Below are positions 59,301-64,000 of a DNA stretch of 64,000 nt, piece after piece. Each line of letters begins with the position of its first letter. The stretch's first letter is position 1. The notes beneath the pieces were generated by a model. That model searched no databases, had not been told where the DNA came from, and was given only the letters and a program-made list of their open reading frames with translations. This DNA is from Aporrectodea caliginosa (taxonomy: Eukaryota > Annelida > Clitellata > Crassiclitellata > Lumbricidae). The stretch is taken from assembly GCA_020284085.1 (NCBI GenBank), contig JACEVL010000671.1, positions 2,109,217 through 2,173,216 on the forward strand, in the 5' to 3' direction. The position numbers were made by a program, and so were the translations under genes.

Positions 59301-61483
59301 ATCTTGAAAATATTATATTCGACACTTCATTTGTTACTGTAGCTTACCACTGACCTGATTATATACATATTTTTGTATTTTGGCGGCCATATTGACCGCC
59401 ATCTTGGATAGTTACATTCTGACACTATTGCCACTACGATAAATCGATTCCTTGACCTTGAAAATATTATAATCGACACTTCATTTGCTATTGTAGCTTA
59501 CCTGTGACCTGATAAATACATATTTGTGTGTGTTGGCGGCCATATTGGACGCCATCTTGGATAGTAACATTCTGACACTATTGCCACTACGACAAATCGA
59601 TTCCTTGACTTTGATAATGTTAACTTTGATACTTCGTTTGTTTTTGTAGCTTACCTATGACCTGATATATACTGTTTTCTGTGTTCGCGCCATTATTGGC
59701 CACCATCTTGGTTAATATGCATTTTTGAGGGGTGATCCCGTGGTCGGATCGCGTGGATCCTACCAAAATCTATTACCATATGACCAATCCTAAGTACACA
59801 GAAAGTTTTGTGCTTTGTCCAACGGTCCCCTTCATCTTGCTAACAGCCCTCACTATTAAGCAAAGAACTATTCTCATGGGTCCAGCTTCTACTTAAGGAA
59901 ACAATTATTTTCATAATTCCAGCTTCTATTGCATCAAAAACTTAGTTTCATCAATCCAGCTTCTATTTACGGCCAAAATTATTTCGATCAAGCCAACTTC
60001 TATTTAAAAACAGAAATGGTTTCATCAATCCCACTTCCAGTTAGTGAAACAATTTTTTCCATTAATCCAGCTTCCATTTTAAGTCGACGATATAAAATAA
60101 TTTACCAACCTAAACTACGGGTTTGCCTGTTCAGATTATAATAATTGTTAGATCATGTAATGTATAATCATTTATACATGTAATTGTATGGATACATGCT
60201 CATAATATTATGCGTGTATGTGTGTACGTACATACATATGTATGTGTGTATGCATGCATGTATGTATTATGTATGTATGCAGGTATGTATGTGTGTATTG
60301 GTCAATTATTTCCCTTCAACATGCAATTAGATTCTAATAGCTATATGCCTAAATAGCTTAATATCAAGACGCCAAATACAGGACATTTTAGTACATTGCA
60401 GACTCGCTGCGTTAAATCGTATTTCATCGTATTAGATATGATTTAATTAGAAATGAGCATGCATGTTTTACAGACTAATGTACTAGAATGGCATACTGAA
60501 ATGAACTGTTTATTAAATGATGCGCTCAACTTTCAGTTCTGAATATGTCTGTTTTAGCTGCTAAAACAGAAACCACCCCACAGTTTGAAAACTCTGCAAT
60601 TGTTGTGGGATTAAATATTGATACGACTATAACTAAACACGTCGTCAAAATAAATCTACATCGGTCAAATGAAATCTCAACACAAGAACAAATTCCGACT
60701 CAAATGAGGGTTGAAGCATTCGCCGCCGTTTACTGCAACACGATGTACGTCATTGGAGTAGGAGCAAAAAATGATGAAATCTGGAAATACAGACAGATTT
60801 CTGGTTGGATTAAATGCTCATCTCTTGTTCAAGGCCGACGTAGACACAGCGCAGCGTTTATCAATGAAGTATTATACATCTGTGGAGGATTTGTGGATTC
60901 AAACGGAAGCGTTGTAGACACCGTTGAAGCCTACAACGCAATAGCCGACAAATGCGCCGTAGTTGGAAAATTGGTTCACTGTATCCAGCAATCAGGTAAC
61001 TGTGTTCCAGTCAAGAGTTCTCTCTATATCTTTGGTGGTGGAAATAAAGATAACCAAGCGGTCAATCACGTTCAAGTGTACAACACGAAAGAAAACAAAT
61101 GCACGCTTCTTTCAAAACCTATGCCACGAGGTTATAGCTTGATGCGAGCTATACTTTCGGAGACATCTGTTATTTTAATTGGGTTCTATACTTGTTTCAT
61201 ATTTTACTTTGAAACGGAGACTTGGCAAGAAAGAAAACAGTTTAAGAGTGAAGTTGCTCACTTTGGATTGGTTCTTGAGAACAAAAGAGTCTTTGTTATC
61301 GGAGGAGGAACGTCCTGGGAAACGGATAAAGATGGCAAAACGATATGGAAATGCAGAGACGACGTTCGTTATGTTCCTCTTCGGAACATCCTCTTTAATA
61401 AACCGATTGAATGGAAGATTCACGGAAAATTACCAGAACCATGCCTTGTACATGCCTGTGTAAAAATGCGATTCCCAATCTAG
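55240..61483 (+). CDS. Predicted TRIM-Kelch protein (exon B + Kelch exon)
   Basis: Join of 55,240-56,362 and 60,537-61,483: 2070 nt, 689 residues, no frame break. N-terminal RING, two B-boxes and coiled coil; C-terminal Kelch propeller repeats. The donor (GAA G|GTAACA) ends in phase 1 and the acceptor exon begins with two bases, so the phases agree. In this model the coiled coil dimerises the protein, the RING recruits E2 enzymes and the Kelch domain binds substrate. The join is inferred; the Kelch exon could instead belong to a gene with other 5' exons. Confidence 0.65.
56398..56465. repeat. (GAT)/(GAC)n microsatellite
   Basis: Short interrupted array, counterpart of 51,542-51,662. Confidence 0.93.
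57010..57115. repeat. About 37-bp tandem repeat, left block
   Basis: Roughly three units of TTTCATCAATCCAGCTTCC ATTTCATGAAAAAATTA type. Related units in the same orientation are at 59,875-60,085. Confidence 0.75.
57710..58975 (+). pseudogene. Non-LTR retrotransposon pol relic with complete 3' tail
   Basis: The + strand keeps scattered RT motifs in broken frames: LTFPSKVLECI and INGLLSSQQSGFRKN (near 57,735-57,835), VLGPMLY (near 57,950), ADDVQTYTHC (the catalytic block, near 58,040). It ends with LLVPRARSSIRQHRAFSTVG and GPS (near 58,740). The tail GGGAGCGCCTCTGAGTAG, then GGGGCGTAATATCAAAT (58,906-58,950), ends in AATGAATGG. A (CTGT)n array interrupts it at 57,855-57,925. Many stops; inactive. 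Confidence 0.8.
59875..60090. repeat. About 37-bp tandem repeat, right block
   Basis: About six decayed units of CATCAATCCAGCTTCTATTTA..AAAATTATTT. Confidence 0.8.
60136..60536. other. Intron sequence before the Kelch exon
   Basis: Contains TATG-type repeat at 60,215-60,300. 60,325-60,360 resembles the post-stop sequence of the IF gene (AATTAGATTC..CCTAAATAGCTTA at 45,905 and 63,473). Confidence 0.5.
60537..61483 (+). CDS. Kelch-repeat exon
   Basis: Acceptor CAACTTTCAG; starts with two bases of a split codon, then LNMSVLAAKTETTP. Contains at least four Kelch blades by their strand motifs: TMYVIGVG, VLYICGGFVD, SLYIFGGGN, RVFVIGGGT, each followed downstream by a V-x-x-Y or W-containing strand. 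The open frame ends in TAG at 61,481-61,483. It could start at its own ATG 60,545, but the acceptor and phase favour it being the 3' exon of the TRIM unit. Confidence 0.85.
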
Positions 61484-61634
61484 CAAATGCATGTAATACT
61501 GACAGGTTAAATTGTTAATGAGTGCGCCTAGTTTGTAGCGGTTACTTTCAATGAAATTGTACAGTTGCTTCAAGAGTTTAACTACATCCAATGGCAGCCT
61601 TAGACCTTACGTTGTCTCTGTTCAACTCTCAATT

Positions 61635-62095
61635 GTGAATGTATTTGCTTCCACTGCCCAAACAGAAACCACTTAACAGTTTGAGAACTAAATGTAATTA
61701 TCGTGGGATTATATTGATGGTGCGACAATCACAAAGTACGTCATCAATATAAATCTACGTCGGCCAAAAGAAATCTGAAAACAAGATCAAAAACCTACTT
61801 CAATGGCGTTTAAAATCGTCGCAGCCATTAATTTTACATTAATATGCTGAACGTTCCAGTAATAGGGAAGATTGCAGATAAAATTTGGAATTGCATCTAG
61901 AGTTCAAAGCCCAGGTGGACACAACGCAGCACTTATCGATTGAGCCACGATTCAGCTGTACATGATTGTGTGGAAGACATTTCGATTCCACTACAGAGGT
62001 TCTAGACGACTTGTTAGCCTACAATACCGTCACCAACACCGGCGCCACAGTTGGAAAGTTAGACTACGTTTAACGTTTCATTAATGTACAAAGTT
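61635..62095 (+). pseudogene. Decayed copy of the Kelch exon
   Basis: TTGTGAATGTATTTGCTTCCACTGCCCAAACAGAAACCAC parallels the start of the Kelch exon. Later blocks match as well (TGGGATTATATTGATG, AAATCTACGTCGG, CACAACGCAGCACTTATCGA). Frameshifts and stops throughout. Lies 150 bp after the intact exon. Confidence 0.85.
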
Positions 62096-62419
62096 ACTCA
62101 CGAGTTCAATTAACAATATCTACCTGCCGTTTAGCTTGACCGACGACAAAACGAAAATGACAATGATAACGGTGATGAGTGTGACATGGACAACGACGAC
62201 GACAGCTTCAATGACTAGTATGATGATGACGACAAAGACCATGACCACTAGAATGATGATCACGACGAAGATGATGATGATGATAACGTAGATTTGCTGT
62301 CTCGTGGGAGCCACCTATAGGCTAGTGAAGGAAGAGATGTCGGCAAAGATGACGGACAGGTACCAGCGCCAATCAATATCAAAACGAGGCTCGTCGGAGA
62401 GGTCAGAGGTCTCAGGCAT

Positions 62420-62752
62420 TATGTGTGTGCGTGCGCGTACGTGTGTGTGTGTATGTTTGCGTACTTGTGTGTGTATGTGTGTGTGTTTGTGTGTGTGGGT
62501 GTGGGTGCTTGTTTGGGTGTGTCGTACTTGTGTATGGCTGCAATTGTGTGTGCGTACTTGACTATCTATGTGTATGTATGTGTTTATTTGTGTATGCGCG
62601 TACTTGTGTGTGTGCGCGCGTACTTGTGTGTGTATGTTTGCGTACTTGTGTGTTTGTGTGGGTGTGTTTGTGCGGGTGTGTCGTACTTGTGTATGGCTGC
62701 AGTGTGTGTGCGTACTTGACTGTCTATGTGTTCATATGTGTATGCATTTGTA
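62420..62752. repeat. (GT)n-rich microsatellite
   Basis: Contains an internal duplication of GTGTGTCGTACTTGTGTATGGCTGCA (62,516 and 62,677). Expanded relative to its counterpart at 45,125-45,335. Confidence 0.95.
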
Positions 62753-62985
62753 TATTCATTCATTCATTCATTCATTCATTTCGAACATTAGTATAGCGCT
62801 CCTTCAAGAAAACTACTCAGAGACGCTCACGACTCCAGTACGGCCGAAAAGAACAGTTTTAAGGTGAGAAAAGAACATAGGAGAGAATGTCCTGGGAAAG
62901 AGGCGAAGCTCCAGAGGGAGGCCATTCCAGGTCGAGGGACCTGGAATGGCCTCCCTCTGGAGCTTCGCCTTCGTATATGTTTTGT
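62753..62985 (-). mobile_element. Non-LTR tail, minus orientation, ending in a perfect hairpin
   Basis: (ATTC)n, inverted tail (ACATTAGTATAGCGCTCCTTC, CAGAGACGCTC), element body as at 31,680-31,745, then minus-strand coding remnants (FQVPRPGMASLWS). Absent from the parental IF intron 10, so inserted after that duplication. Contains a 33-bp perfect inverted repeat (62,901-62,933 and 62,938-62,970). Confidence 0.8.
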
Positions 62986-63940
62986 GCGTAGACACAGTTG
63001 TCTATAAGATGGAGAAATTCTCATCTTACAAAATAATTAGCATAACTGAAATTAATAAATTCCTGATTTTGAACTGCTCGGTGTCAACATCCATCTATCC
63101 AGGAATGAACAATTCCATCAATCAACCACCACATTAATCATCCAACAATAAATCAATCTATTTTTTATCCATCCATCCATAAAACCATCCATCCATAATT
63201 TATTCTTATGTCCATTCATTAATTTTTCACCCATCCACTGTTCCTTTCATTCGATCCATTCGATCCATCAATTAAATCATTTAATTCACTCCTTTCTTTC
63301 GGCATCCATTTATCCTTTCATTCACTCCTTCATTCCGTTTCCTGTTTTTCGTTGTCATAGGATCGAGCTACTCTCGTACAGATGCGGATCTACACCTACA
63401 CGACAACTTTTCTTTCCAAGAAAAATCTCCATGGAACTTGTCACTTGCGACTAGGAGACCGTCGAAATGGCAATTAGATGCTAATAACTAAACGCCTAAA
63501 TAGCTTATCGTAGAAAATTTATATAATTGTTACAAATCTTAGTCAGACCCGTGACATTCACCTAGATGTAGGCTACTATAGCAATAGAATTGACTTATTC
63601 GCGAATAGTGGACTATACAGCAAGATTACGCGTGTAAAACAATTGTAAGTTGCATGTAGATGGCTGATGGGAAGTTTCTTTTTCAGTAGTGAAGAATGTT
63701 TAGAGACCGAGAAAGCTAATTAGCTAATTATCGATAACTGTATCCTTGTGATTTAAATTTTTATGAATACCTATAAGAAAAGTACTGGTAGATGAGCATT
63801 TTTCTCGAGTTTTAGAATTAAAATCAATTTGTTGTGACATGTTGCTCAGTGCTCATATCACAATTCTTGAGAATGACCAGCCTTAGATCGTTGTAATCTC
63901 TGTGAAGAACGCATCAAGGTTTGGTCAGTCACGCCCCAAC

Positions 63941-64000
63941 TGATATTGAGGACACGGACTTCCATCAAATTTGTATGGCTCGTAATAGAGTTGACCCCCA
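63941..64000. other. Window end, no feature
   Basis: About 60 bp beyond the last similarity to the IF 3' flank. Nothing recognised. Confidence 0.5.

Larger units (their letters stand above)
56895..60135. mobile_element. Large foldback element in the TRIM-Kelch intron
   Basis: Arms at about 57,152-57,600 and 59,205-59,830 are inverted copies beginning GGGGACCG and running through CTTTCTGTGTACTTAGG, ACCATATGAC/GTCATATGGT and GGATCCACGCGATCCGACCACGGGATCACCCC. Each arm holds tandem units of about 153 bp (left starts near 57,391 and 57,544; right near 59,280, 59,433 and 59,588). Outside, short inverted matches (CCGTAGTTTAGGTTG near 56,911 and its inverse near 60,107) and 37-bp repeats extend the structure. 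No transposase seen; a non-LTR relic lies between the arms. Confidence 0.75.
62130..63940 (+). pseudogene. Decayed duplicate of the 3' end of the IF gene (exons 8-11)
   Basis: 62,140-62,290 matches the end of IF intron 7 (ACCGACGACAAAACGA, GATGAGTGTGACATGGAC). 62,290-62,370 matches exon 8, then switches at a shared GCCAA to the end of exon 10 (ATCAA..ACGAGGCTCGTC..GGAGAGGTCAG). A GT array, inserted tail, and exon 11 copy at 63,361 (GATCGAGCTACTCTCGTACAG) follow with the acceptor preserved. The stop codon of exon 11 is lost. 63,470-63,940 matches the IF 3' flank. Not functional. Confidence 0.88.

Overview
This is animal nuclear DNA with no prokaryotic character. It has intron-split genes with GT-AG junctions, very many microsatellites, and several classes of transposable element. 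The cytoplasmic intermediate filament gene has a long, lamin-type coil 1B and a lamin tail domain. That is the protostome type and suggests a marine lophotrochozoan-like invertebrate (mollusc, annelid, brachiopod, phoronid or similar). The species cannot be fixed from the sequence.

Layout on the + strand. (1) 1-25,909: most of a nicotinic acetylcholine receptor (nAChR) alpha-type gene, exons at 1390, 2157, 18131, 21904, 23802 and 25326. The six exons join in one frame of 474 residues; the signal-peptide exon lies upstream of the window. Its second visible intron is about 16 kb and holds a nearly intact but non-autonomous LTR retrotransposon (11,461-17,054), two foldback DNA elements, non-LTR retrotransposon relics and long simple repeats. 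(2) 25,910-32,530: intergenic, with a 5'-truncated non-LTR retrotransposon inside a TATG microsatellite (28,733-30,215). (3) 32,792-45,828: a complete 11-exon intermediate filament gene, 605 residues, with a tRNA-derived SINE just before the start codon and a piggyBac-like element in intron 8. (4) 46,415-56,400: a tandem segmental duplication with two RING/B-box/coiled-coil (TRIM-type) exons, A at 50,372 and B at 55,240. (5) 60,537-61,483: a Kelch-repeat exon phase-compatible with both TRIM exons, so a TRIM-Kelch protein is predicted; the intron before it holds a large foldback element. (6) 61,640-64,000: a decayed copy of the Kelch exon, then a decayed copy of the 3' end of the intermediate filament gene.

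Recurrent themes. Many microsatellites are the 3' tails of non-LTR retrotransposons, recognisable by a short terminal block reading GAGCGCCTCTGAGTAG then GGGGCGCTATATAAAT. Three introns begin with a tandem minisatellite whose first unit starts at, or within a few bases of, the 5' splice site. The receptor keeps the Cys-loop and the vicinal cysteines of alpha subunits but appears to lack most of the aromatic residues that bind acetylcholine.

The genes are three independent functions (ligand-gated ion channel, cytoskeleton, probable ubiquitin ligase) and do not form a pathway. All exon joins are read by eye from splice signals, phase and protein family fit; no alignment or transcript was available.
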